A DNA stretch of 6,193 nt, taken from the NCBI GenBank assembly GCA_027077325.1, contig JALTGF010000172.1, positions 1-6,193 of the forward strand, written 5' to 3'. The position numbers were made by a program, and so were the translations under genes. Numbering within the stretch: position 1 is the stretch's first letter; each line of letters starts with the position of its first letter. Positions 1-6,185 of this stretch are shown here, one piece after another. Source of the DNA: an archaeon (GTDB lineage Archaea > Undinarchaeota > Undinarchaeia > Undinarchaeales > JALTGF01). Below the pieces are notes generated by a model that had not been told where the DNA came from, searched no databases, and saw only the letters and a list, made by a program, of their open reading frames with translations.

Positions 1-781
1 CTCCAAGAACAAGAACAGATTCACCTGGACTAAGCGAGGTCTTGTTTATCGTGCAGTTCATATTAAGGCGATTACTCAAGATGATATTAGTTATCGTTTT
101 TGTCCCATAATTTCCGTCACTATCTTTTACATCTACCTGGATAGAGTAGTTCCCCGGAGCATTTGATGGCTTGAATGTATATGAGTAGCTGATGTACCCC
201 AACTTAGAGGTTGCCGTATCTGCCAAAACAGTTCCTGCTGTTTTTTCAGATAGTGTAATACTTACAATGCCGTCAACTGTATCGCCCCTTGAGTACAGTG
301 CAGAACCAATAACATTTAGTTTTTCACCAAGATTAAAAAGATAGCTATTTAGGCCAACCAGAATACTTATTTTATTTGTTATTGCAAATGGCCCAGATGT
401 GATATTTAGGAGGTTTTCACCACCCTTACTAACGTTTACCAGAATTTTCCAGTCATCTGATCGATTTAGAGAAGCAGGGATTTTCCAGGTAAGTGTTCCC
501 TTATTTATTTGAGAGAAAGTTACTGGTGAATCTTTATCAAATGAATAGTACTTTTGTGCTATTTCAGCAGACTTGTTTAGAGAAGGGCTAATAGCATAAA
601 AAGAAACTTCGGCGCCCTTTACAGTTTCATTAAGCGATATAAATCCAGTTATTACAATTGTATTTCCGAGATTATATGAATCGCCTTCACGAGGATTTAA
701 GACTTCATTTGCAAAAACCGCAGTAGAGGATAACAGAAAAATAAAACCAAACATAACGAATATAGATATTTTTTTATTCAT
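1..781 (-). CDS. Secreted beta-sandwich repeat protein, N-terminal 260 residues (partial)
   Basis: My own translation from the ATG at 781 stays open for 260 codons to the window edge, so the C-terminus is missing. Residues 1-24 form a clear signal peptide: MNKK, then a hydrophobic core, ending in AVFA before N25. The mature part is rich in Asn, Ser, Thr and alternating hydrophobic residues, as in Ig-like or macroglobulin-like beta-sandwich modules. Three similar strand openings occur at residues 36-46, 149-159 and 250-260 (YNLGNTIVITG, FNLGEKLNVIG, LSPGESVLVLG), marking at least three tandem modules of about 100-113 residues. There are eight N-x-S/T sequons. I see no catalytic motif and no specific family match. 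It is probably an exported cell-surface or S-layer-like protein, perhaps anchored by a C-terminal helix outside the window. It lies 40 bases after the acetyl-CoA synthetase stop, behind its own TATA-like box. The CDS call is firm; the role is open. Confidence 0.85.
   Translation of the reverse strand, partial: MNKKISIFVMFGFIFLLSSTAVFANEVLNPREGDSYNLGNTIVITGFISLNETVKGAEVSFYAISPSLNKSAEIAQKYYSFDKDSPVTFSQINKGTLTWKIPASLNRSDDWKILVNVSKGGENLLNITSGPFAITNKISILVGLNSYLFNLGEKLNVIGSALYSRGDTVDGIVSITLSEKTAGTVLADTATSKLGYISYSYTFKPSNAPGNYSIQVDVKDSDGNYGTKTITNIILSNRLNMNCTINKTSLSPGESVLVLG
2..676 (-). repeat. Three protein-level repeat units in the secreted protein
   Basis: The motif x-(N/S)-(L/P)-G-(N/E)-x-(hydrophobic)-x-(hydrophobic)-x-G recurs at bases 676-644, 337-305 and 34-2 of the minus strand. 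Spacing is 113 and then 101 residues. The units are degenerate at DNA level, so they look like diverged domain duplications and not a recent tandem repeat. Each probably marks the first strands of one beta-sandwich module. Confidence 0.5.
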
Positions 782-810
782 CTAATCTCAGTAAAGTATA
801 AGATGATTAC

Positions 811-818
811 TTAAATAA
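811..818 (-). promoter_or_regulatory. TATA-like box before the secreted-protein gene
   Basis: The minus strand reads TTATTTAA here, in the 40-base gap after acetyl-CoA synthetase and centred about 34 bases before the ATG at 781. With archaeal spacing (box centre about 26 bases before the start site) transcription would begin near 788 and leave a leader of roughly 7 bases. Only a weak GAGAT precedes the ATG. AT-rich DNA makes chance matches common. Confidence 0.35.
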
Positions 819-821
819 CTT

Positions 822-2780
822 TTACTTGCGATTATTTTTTAATTTTATTAAAGCATTGACTGTTTCAGGATTTCTCAAAGTAGATATATCTCCCGTTGGC
901 TTCCCGAGTTCAATTGCTTCTATCACACGGCGCATTATTTTTCCACTTCTTGTTTTTGGAAGGTCATCAACAAAGACAATTTCAGCGGGCTTAGCGATGT
1001 GCCCGATTTCTTCCCCTACATGGTACTTAAGATCTTTAACAAGAGTAGAAGAGGGTTTTGTGCCTTGCTTTAGTATAACAAATGCTTTTATGACTGTTCC
1101 CCTGATTTTATCTGGCTTGCCAACCACAGCGGCCTCAACAACTGCAGGATGACTTACTAAAGCACTTTCAACCTCGGCTGTTCCAATTCTGTGACCTGCA
1201 ACATTCAGTACATCATCTTCCCTTCCCTGAACCCAGATGTATCCATCTTTGTCTTTGTGAGCAACATCGCCAGTTAAGTACATGTTCTTGAATTTGCTCC
1301 AATATGTTTTTTCATACCTACTTGGATTTTTGTATAAGGTTTTTAACATTGCAGGGTATGGCGTAGTTAAAACCAAATCACCGCCTTTGTTTGTAAGTGG
1401 CTTCCCATTTTCATCATATACATCTGCTTCAATGCTTGGGAATGGCTTTGTTGCCGAGCCTGGCTTAAGTGGGGTTATTGGCAATGGCGTAATTACAAAC
1501 ATCCCTGTTTCTGTTTGCCAGTAGGTATCCATAATTGGGCACTTCTTATTTCCAATAACATTATAATACCATATCCAGGCACTTGGATTGATTGGCTCAC
1601 CAACAGAACCAAGAAGTCGGAGAGTGCTTAAATCGTGTTTTTTGACCCAAGATCGCCCAAATCTCATAAACATCCTTACAGCCGTTGGAGCCGTGTAAAA
1701 AACAGTTACCCCATATTTTTCAATTATTTGCCAGACCCTATCTGGATCTGGATAAGTAGGTGCACCCTCATACATGACAGAAGTTACGCCGAGCATTAAA
1801 GGCGCATAAACAATATAACTATGACCAGTGACCCAGCCAATATCCGCAGCACACCACCAAACATCCTCTTCTTTTAGGTCAAATACCCATTTCAAGGTTG
1901 CATAGGTTCCAACTGCATAACCACCGTGGTCATGGATAACACCCTTTGGCGTACCTGTTGTTCCAGAAGTATATAATATATAAAGGGGTGTGTTTGCCTC
2001 AAGTTGGACCGTCTTGCAATACGGCTTTTGCTTTTCTATAATATCATGCCACCAGAGATCACGATCGCGTTTCATCTTAATGTTGTTTCCTGCACGCTTT
2101 ACAACCACAACTTTCTTAACAGATGGCGCATCTTTTAGTGCCTCGTCAGCACTATCTTTTAATTTGATTACCTTTCCATGCCTGTAAAATCCATCGACAG
2201 TTATCAAGACTTTTGCTGAGGCATCATTTATCCTGTGTTGGAGTGCCTTGGCGGAATAACCTGAGAAAACAACCGAGTGAATTGCCCCAATTTTTGCACA
2301 AGCAAGCATTGAAATTGGAAGTTCTGGTATCATTGGGAGGTATATTGCAACTCGGTCTCCTTTTTTAACACCAAGTTCTTTTAGTGCATTTGCAAACTTG
2401 TTTACTTCTCTGTAAAGCTCTCCATATGTTATTTTCCTAACCTCTCCTGGCTCACCTTCCCAGATGTATGCGAGCTTGTTTTTCCTAAAAGAATTTGCAT
2501 GTCTATCCAAAGCATTATGGACAATGTTAAATTTGCCACCGATAAACCACTTTGCGTAGGGTGGCTTCCAATCTAAAACTTTTTTCCATGGAGAAAACCA
2601 TTCCAACTCTTTTGCAAGTTCTCCCCAGAACCAAGAGCGCTTTTTGCTTGCAACTTTTAAAAGTTCATCATAAGTTTTTATTTTATGCTCTTTCATCCAT
2701 TGCATTACATTGCTATTCTCAACTAACTTTTTTGAAGGTCTAAAGATTCTTTTTTCCTTTAAAAGAGTTTCAATTGCCAT
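822..2780 (-). CDS. acsA: Acetyl-CoA synthetase, AMP-forming
   Basis: Activates acetate with ATP to acetyl-AMP, then transfers it to CoA, giving acetyl-CoA, AMP and pyrophosphate in the cytoplasm. At 652 residues it has the length of well-studied bacterial Acs and is intact. Visible motifs of the ANL adenylating family are the P-loop YTSGTTGTPKG (270-280), the acetate pocket with V317/T318 in GWVTGHSY, V393 in SVGEP and the pocket-closing W421 in YWQTETG, the ATP-binding YLTGD (D505), the hinge region GRED (R520), and the catalytic, acetylatable lysine K614 in PKTRSGKIMRR. The tryptophan at 421 argues for acetate over longer acids. ATG 2780 is the only reasonable start, because the upstream stop of the membrane-protein gene is in frame 27 bases earlier. 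No real SD precedes it; a TATA-like box does. Many archaea use an ADP-forming enzyme instead. The reverse, ATP-yielding direction is known in some anaerobes but cannot be judged here. Confidence 0.97.
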   Translation of the reverse strand: MAIETLLKEKRIFRPSKKLVENSNVMQWMKEHKIKTYDELLKVASKKRSWFWGELAKELEWFSPWKKVLDWKPPYAKWFIGGKFNIVHNALDRHANSFRKNKLAYIWEGEPGEVRKITYGELYREVNKFANALKELGVKKGDRVAIYLPMIPELPISMLACAKIGAIHSVVFSGYSAKALQHRINDASAKVLITVDGFYRHGKVIKLKDSADEALKDAPSVKKVVVVKRAGNNIKMKRDRDLWWHDIIEKQKPYCKTVQLEANTPLYILYTSGTTGTPKGVIHDHGGYAVGTYATLKWVFDLKEEDVWWCAADIGWVTGHSYIVYAPLMLGVTSVMYEGAPTYPDPDRVWQIIEKYGVTVFYTAPTAVRMFMRFGRSWVKKHDLSTLRLLGSVGEPINPSAWIWYYNVIGNKKCPIMDTYWQTETGMFVITPLPITPLKPGSATKPFPSIEADVYDENGKPLTNKGGDLVLTTPYPAMLKTLYKNPSRYEKTYWSKFKNMYLTGDVAHKDKDGYIWVQGREDDVLNVAGHRIGTAEVESALVSHPAVVEAAVVGKPDKIRGTVIKAFVILKQGTKPSSTLVKDLKYHVGEEIGHIAKPAEIVFVDDLPKTRSGKIMRRVIEAIELGKPTGDISTLRNPETVNALIKLKNNRK

Positions 2781-2806
2781 CCCAATTTCATAATAAGCAG
2801 TAAGAC

Positions 2807-2814
2807 TTTATATA
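2807..2814 (-). promoter_or_regulatory. TATA-like box before acetyl-CoA synthetase
   Basis: The minus strand reads TATATAAA at 2814-2807, overlapping the stop codon of the upstream membrane-protein gene, with an A-rich stretch just before it that could act as a TFB recognition element. Its centre is about 30 bases before the ATG at 2780, so an archaeal start site would fall near 2785 and give an almost leaderless mRNA. That fits the lack of an SD. No -35-like hexamer is seen at bacterial spacing. Confidence 0.45.
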
Positions 2815-3485
2815 TTTGATTCTTTGGATTGAAGTGTGCTTGTTTTTGTTGTTTTGTTTAACAATTTTTCCAAGGAAAAATAAAGTATTAACAATACAAT
2901 TCCAGATAGGAGAAATATCTTTGCAATAAATATTTGATAGGGGAATATATTAGTATAAACAAAATTTTGAACAAGATCGCCTATTTGTAAGTTATTACCA
3001 GAAGGTATAGTTGCAGATAATTTTGGGAGCAAAAATACTTTTGTAACATATAGGTTGATAAATGTAAAAACACCTATGCTTAGTGATTCTGAGCCAAAAA
3101 CCCGTAGTAGCTTTAATTTTAGTCCAACTCCCAAAAAAATAAGAAGAGCACCAAGGATAATAGACACATATGCATAAGGAACATACTTTTTAGAATAAGA
3201 ATTTGCTTTTACAATTGGACTAGTTTTAGACATAATCTCTGAAGTTAATTTAGGGTATTCTTGATTAAATGCAATTTGACAATCTGTTTCAGAAATGCCC
3301 TCGTTAGTACATTTCTCCATAAAAACTTGATTTGCACTTTTATTTATGAAATTATTTAGGTCCCCTCCGGGTGCAGTTATTTTTTCAACATAATTAAGTT
3401 GAACCACTGCAAAAAGCCCAAAAAAGAATAAGAAGATTCCAATTGACTTTGCTATATTTTTTAAGATTTTTATTATTACGCTCAT
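2808..3485 (-). CDS. Four-helix membrane protein of unknown function
   Basis: I do not recognise the family of this 225-residue protein. Hydrophobic segments lie at about 10-30, 104-122, 131-152 and 185-206. Lysines at the N-terminus (K6, K9, K13), in the 123-128 loop and in the C-terminal tail (207-225) predict both ends inside by the positive-inside rule. The first outer loop is long (about 31-103) and carries the only two cysteines, C59 and C69, which could form a disulfide. The second outer loop spans about 153-184. I see no transporter, protease or kinase motif. The ATG at 3485 overlaps the carbamate kinase stop by four bases (ATGA), so the two are very likely co-translated. This suggests, but does not show, a role tied to carbamoyl-phosphate metabolism. 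Small polytopic proteins of this kind are frequent lineage-specific hypotheticals. Gene certain, function unknown. Confidence 0.85.
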   Translation of the reverse strand: MSVIIKILKNIAKSIGIFLFFFGLFAVVQLNYVEKITAPGGDLNNFINKSANQVFMEKCTNEGISETDCQIAFNQEYPKLTSEIMSKTSPIVKANSYSKKYVPYAYVSIILGALLIFLGVGLKLKLLRVFGSESLSIGVFTFINLYVTKVFLLPKLSATIPSGNNLQIGDLVQNFVYTNIFPYQIFIAKIFLLSGIVLLILYFSLEKLLNKTTKTSTLQSKESNI

Positions 3486-4393
3486 TTGTATATTTGAGTT
3501 CCAGCTTCACCCCTTAATGCTTTTTCAATATCATTTAGGTCACAAATTATTGCCTTTTTTCCACCAGCATTTAAGAAATTGACTGCTGCCTGAACTTTTG
3601 GACCCATGCTTCCTGGGGGAAATTGCCCCTCTTTTAAGTACTTTGTAGCCTCTTTAACAGACATCCTACTTAGATATTTTTGGTTTGGCTTCCCAAAATT
3701 AAGCGCAACTCGCTTAACATCTGTAACTATTAGAAGGATATCTGCATTTACATGTTCTGCAAGTTTTGCACTTGCCAGGTCCTTATCAATGACTGCTTCC
3801 ACACCAATTAAGTTTTTTCCTTTTTTAATGACTGGAATCCCGCCACCTCCACACGCAATAACAATAAAATTATTTTCTAGCAATTTATTAATCTCGCGCC
3901 TTTGATAAACTTTAATTGGCTTTGGAGATGGGACAACACGCCTCCAACCCTTTGCAGTTTTTACAAATCCTGGTCTTGGCTTTGTATAGGCAGGACCAAT
4001 CGGCTTTGTTGGATTTTTAAAAGCAGGATCTTTTGGATCAACTTTCACATATGTGATAACAGTTAGGAAAAACTTATTATCCGAGACGCCAAGTTTCATT
4101 AGTTCTTTGTCAAGAGTTGACTCGATCATATAGCCTATTTGACCTTGTGTTTCTGCAACCAAAATCTCGATTGGCATTTCAGGCACTTCTTTACAAGATT
4201 CTTGCTGCAAAAGGAGATTTCCAACTTGTGGTCCGTTGCCATGTGTAATCACAATTTTATATTTTAGAGAAAGTTTAGCAATTTGCCTAATTGGAACCTT
4301 TAAATTTTTAAGTTGTTCTTCGGCAGTTCCGCGCTGACCTTTTTTTATTAATGCATTTCCACCAAGTGCAACAACTAAAATTTGTTTTTTCAT
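3482..4393 (-). CDS. arcC: Carbamate kinase
   Basis: Interconverts carbamoyl phosphate plus ADP with carbamate plus ATP in the cytoplasm. The 303 residues match the usual length of about 310. Motifs of the amino-acid kinase fold in order: VALGGNAL (7-14), THGNGPQVGN (50-59), QGQIGYM (83-89), the family signature NPTKPIGP (127-134, with K130), VVPSPKP (153-159), ACGGGGIPVI (180-189), GVEAVIDKDLAS (197-208), VTDVKRVALNFGKPNQ (223-238) and FPPGSMGPKVQAA (258-270). Every major signature is present. It starts 21 bases after the AlkD stop without an SD but with a TATAAAA upstream, and it overlaps the membrane-protein gene downstream. With OTC it would either make ATP from citrulline-derived carbamoyl phosphate or, as the carbamate-kinase-type synthetase of Pyrococcus does, supply carbamoyl phosphate to OTC. 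The window does not decide the direction. Confidence 0.97.
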   Translation of the reverse strand: MKKQILVVALGGNALIKKGQRGTAEEQLKNLKVPIRQIAKLSLKYKIVITHGNGPQVGNLLLQQESCKEVPEMPIEILVAETQGQIGYMIESTLDKELMKLGVSDNKFFLTVITYVKVDPKDPAFKNPTKPIGPAYTKPRPGFVKTAKGWRRVVPSPKPIKVYQRREINKLLENNFIVIACGGGGIPVIKKGKNLIGVEAVIDKDLASAKLAEHVNADILLIVTDVKRVALNFGKPNQKYLSRMSVKEATKYLKEGQFPPGSMGPKVQAAVNFLNAGGKKAIICDLNDIEKALRGEAGTQIYK

Positions 4394-4412
4394 GGAGACA
4401 TTTAGTTAAGAA

Positions 4413-4419
4413 TTTTATA
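4413..4419 (-). promoter_or_regulatory. TATA-like box before carbamate kinase
   Basis: The minus strand reads TATAAAA at 4419-4413, overlapping the AlkD stop codon and centred about 23 bases before the ATG at 4393. This is slightly closer than the ideal for a leaderless archaeal transcript. It may give carbamate kinase an internal promoter, since no SD precedes that gene, but chance in AT-rich DNA is a serious alternative. Confidence 0.25.
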
Positions 4420-4987
4420 CTAATAAGGATTTTGGTTTAAGTTTTCGTTTTACCCACTCAAAAGCTTTTTTTACATAATAATCATCGTCATTTTCAACAG
4501 ATTTGAGGATGTTTTTGATTTCACTTTTTAACTTCTTATCACTTGCATAATTTATTAATAAAACAGTTGCGAACCTTCGCTCCCAAGGATTTTTAGATTT
4601 AATTAATTTTTTTGAAATCCCAAAAATTTCTTCTTGCTTAATTTTTGCAATTTTTCTTATTCCCTGTGTTGCTAAAGTATCACAAACAGCCCAGTCATTT
4701 ATTTCTTTTGAGAATTTTTTAATCAGAGAAATTGTTTTTTCTTGATCTTTCTTGCAAATTTTCCCTAAAATTTTTGCTGCAAGCAACTTTTCTTCAAACG
4801 CTCCTGATTTCCAAAGAGATTCAACAAGTTCAAACCCCCCATCTTTAAATTTACTTGCTAATTTGTTTAAGAATGGAACTTTAACACCATAAACTTTCTC
4901 AGAACTTGGAACAAACTTTTTAAAACTTTGCTTTGTTTCCTCAGTTGAATTTTCGTTTAGCAATTTTCTAATTTCTTTGATTCCCAT
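4415..4987 (-). CDS. alkD: AlkD-type DNA alkylation-repair glycosylase, short form
   Basis: Likely excises N3- and N7-alkylated purines from DNA using a HEAT-like all-helical fold. I choose the ATG at 4987 (190 residues), not the TTG one codon upstream, because it gives a TGATG junction with OTC. Compared with Bacillus cereus AlkD recalled from memory, the active-site positions are kept at matching spacing: W99 and D103 in NDWAVCD (W109/D113), R138 in NPWERR (R148) and W178 in FEWVKRK (W187). The N-terminal YGVKVP near 33-38 fits the family's GI-x-TP region. The protein is short: only about 12 residues follow W178 where the Bacillus enzyme has about 50, so the last HEAT-like helices are absent, replaced by a basic tail. 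No SD is seen; translation is probably coupled to OTC. Its place between OTC and carbamate kinase has no obvious metabolic reason. Confidence 0.85.
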   Translation of the reverse strand: MGIKEIRKLLNENSTEETKQSFKKFVPSSEKVYGVKVPFLNKLASKFKDGGFELVESLWKSGAFEEKLLAAKILGKICKKDQEKTISLIKKFSKEINDWAVCDTLATQGIRKIAKIKQEEIFGISKKLIKSKNPWERRFATVLLINYASDKKLKSEIKNILKSVENDDDYYVKKAFEWVKRKLKPKSLLV

Positions 4988-5919
4988 CAAAACTTATTCA
5001 TCAAGAAAAGCATAATTGCCTTTTGTATGTGCAACCTGTTTTCTGCCTGGTCAAATACAATTGACTGCGGACCGTCAATTACTTCTGCCGTTTGCTCATA
5101 GCCTCTTTTTGCAGGCAGGCAGTTCATAAAAACAGCATCCGGCTTTGCAGATTTCATTAACTCTGAATTAACTTGAAAAGGCATAAAAACCTTTTTTCTC
5201 GCTTCTTCCTGCTCTGCCGGGATTCCATATGACATCCAAGAGTCAGTATAAACTACATCGGAGTTATTTGCCGCTTCTTTTGCATCGTGAACCACTCGAA
5301 CTTCTGCTCCGGTCTGCTTTGAAATTTCTTCTACTTCATCTAAAACCTCTTTTTCAGGTTCATATGCCTCTCCTTCAGGGCAGGCGACATCCATTTTCAG
5401 GCCAAACATTGCCGCTGCGCGCATCAGGTCATATGTAACATTATTATGTGAATCTCCAAAATAAGAGATTTTTAATCCATTAAGCGTGCCTTTCTTTTCT
5501 TTTATCGTTTGAAGATCTCCGAGGATTTGGCAAGGATGTGCAAAGTCATCCAGCATATTTATCACAGGCACATCTGAGTATTTTGCAAGATCCCACAGGT
5601 CTTTTCTTTTGAACAGTCTTGCAGAAATCAAATCAACATATCTAGAAGCACATTTTGCGGTGTCGTGTATGTTTTCCTTTTTTCCAAGTGGAGAGTCCTT
5701 TATTGAGTAAAAGATTGCATGACCTCCAAGTTGAGTCATACCAGTTTCAAAAGAAACTCTTGTTCTCAAAGATGGCTTTTCAAAAATCATTAAAAGTGTT
5801 TTGTTTTTTAAAGATTCGGAATATTTTTCAGGATTTGCTTTAATTTCAATTGATTTCTCTATAATTTTTTCACATTCTTCTTTTGTGAAGTCTGAAATTT
5901 TTAGTAAATGCCTTATCAT
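4987..5919 (-). CDS. argF/arcB: Ornithine carbamoyltransferase (variant active site)
   Basis: Transfers the carbamoyl group between carbamoyl phosphate and ornithine, giving citrulline and phosphate, or the reverse in fermentation. I start it at ATG 5919 (310 residues, beginning MIRHLLKI), because the GTG at 5928 lies inside the AAGGTG ribosome site and the ATG gives a TAATG overlap with the upstream gene. Carbamoyl-phosphate motifs are S50-L-R-T-R54 in FEKPSLRTRVSFE and HPCQ at 128-131; the ornithine domain has GDSHNN at 155-160, D226-SWMSYG-232, NCLP at 266-269 and ENRLH (R295). Three sites depart from textbook OTC: SMG is SYG (Y231), HCLP is NCLP (N266) and the usual G or AR before NN is SH. 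OTC remains the best call from overall length and motif order, but another transcarbamylase of the family is possible. The window does not tell ArgF (biosynthesis) from ArcB (catabolism); carbamate kinase nearby slightly favours the latter. Confidence 0.9.
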   Translation of the reverse strand: MIRHLLKISDFTKEECEKIIEKSIEIKANPEKYSESLKNKTLLMIFEKPSLRTRVSFETGMTQLGGHAIFYSIKDSPLGKKENIHDTAKCASRYVDLISARLFKRKDLWDLAKYSDVPVINMLDDFAHPCQILGDLQTIKEKKGTLNGLKISYFGDSHNNVTYDLMRAAAMFGLKMDVACPEGEAYEPEKEVLDEVEEISKQTGAEVRVVHDAKEAANNSDVVYTDSWMSYGIPAEQEEARKKVFMPFQVNSELMKSAKPDAVFMNCLPAKRGYEQTAEVIDGPQSIVFDQAENRLHIQKAIMLFLMNKF

Positions 5920-6149
5920 TAGTCCCACCTTTTTGTTTGAAAATATTCACGCCAGTATTTTTCACTCATTTCAATTATCTTGTGCTGCTCGTCTAAGTCC
6001 TTCGCCAACATAACAGCATGATCCAGCGCAAAAGCAGCATTTCCAGGCTGTCCTTTTCTAGCATATTTTTCAGCAATTTCGATTATTTCATCCACAGATT
6101 TAGCTCTTGAAACCTCACGACATACGGCATTTTCAGGATCTCTTGCCAT
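5919..6149 (-). CDS. Small helical protein of unknown function, first gene of operon
   Basis: This 76-residue protein (MARDPENAVCREV at the start) is not one I recognise. The ATG at 6149 is chosen over an in-frame GTG at 6158 because that GTG lies inside a strong SD, GAGGTGAT, placed five bases before the ATG. The chain is charged and looks like two amphipathic helices, about 8-34 and 38-70, joined by a K-G-Q-P-G turn near 32-36. The A-x3-Y-x3-G pattern followed by N-A-A-x3-D-x-A recalls a TPR or similar helical hairpin, but one repeat is too little to assign. There is one cysteine (C10) and no signal peptide or membrane helix. It shares one base with the OTC start (TAATG), so it is made with OTC; a partner or regulator role is only a guess. 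Clean start site and coupling make it a real gene. Confidence 0.8.
   Translation of the reverse strand: MARDPENAVCREVSRAKSVDEIIEIAEKYARKGQPGNAAFALDHAVMLAKDLDEQHKIIEMSEKYWREYFQTKRWD
5926..5931 (-). promoter_or_regulatory. Ribosome binding site of ornithine carbamoyltransferase
   Basis: The minus strand reads AAGGTG at 5931-5926, six bases before the ATG at 5919. It lies in the last codons of the small upstream gene. It decides the OTC start, because the alternative GTG start at 5928 is part of this site. Confidence 0.65.
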
Positions 6150-6153
6150 AAAT

Positions 6154-6161
6154 ATCACCTC
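6154..6161 (-). promoter_or_regulatory. Strong ribosome binding site of the first gene
   Basis: The minus strand reads GAGGTGAT at 6161-6154, a near-perfect match to the conserved 3' end of 16S rRNA, at normal distance from the ATG at 6149. It is the best SD in the window and rules against the GTG start at 6158. Confidence 0.8.
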
Positions 6162-6185
6162 TTGAGGGATATAATTGACTTACAG

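Noticed and set aside
782..821. Possible terminator between acsA and the secreted-protein gene
   Set aside because: No inverted repeat and no run of T on the transcribed minus strand in this 40-base gap.
826..1152. 108-codon open frame on the plus strand
   Set aside because: Lies opposite the C-terminal part of acetyl-CoA synthetase, which has full family motifs; the plus-strand product shows no family features and no ribosome site.
2758..2791. Ten-codon upstream frame (ATG at 2791) overlapping the acsA start
   Set aside because: Out of frame with acsA, no SD, and upstream of the transcript start predicted from the TATA-like box, so probably not translated.
3606..3905. 99-codon open frame on the plus strand
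   Set aside because: Antisense shadow of the conserved carbamate kinase C-terminal half; composition is a by-product of the coding strand.
4390..4401. Three-codon mini-frame (ATG TCT CCA TGA) whose stop overlaps the arcC start
   Set aside because: Neat ATGA overlap, but there is no SD before it and such short frames arise often by chance; no evidence of a control role.
4987..5919. Calling the transcarbamylase N-acetylornithine or aspartate specific
   Set aside because: The SLRTR motif alone recalls the N-acetylornithine type, but the HPCQ, D-x-W-x-S-x-G and ENRLH context and the pairing with carbamate kinase fit ornithine carbamoyltransferase better.
5801..6013. Plus-strand open frame across the OTC and small-gene junction
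   Set aside because: Antisense to two coupled genes with good starts; no SD and no recognisable product.
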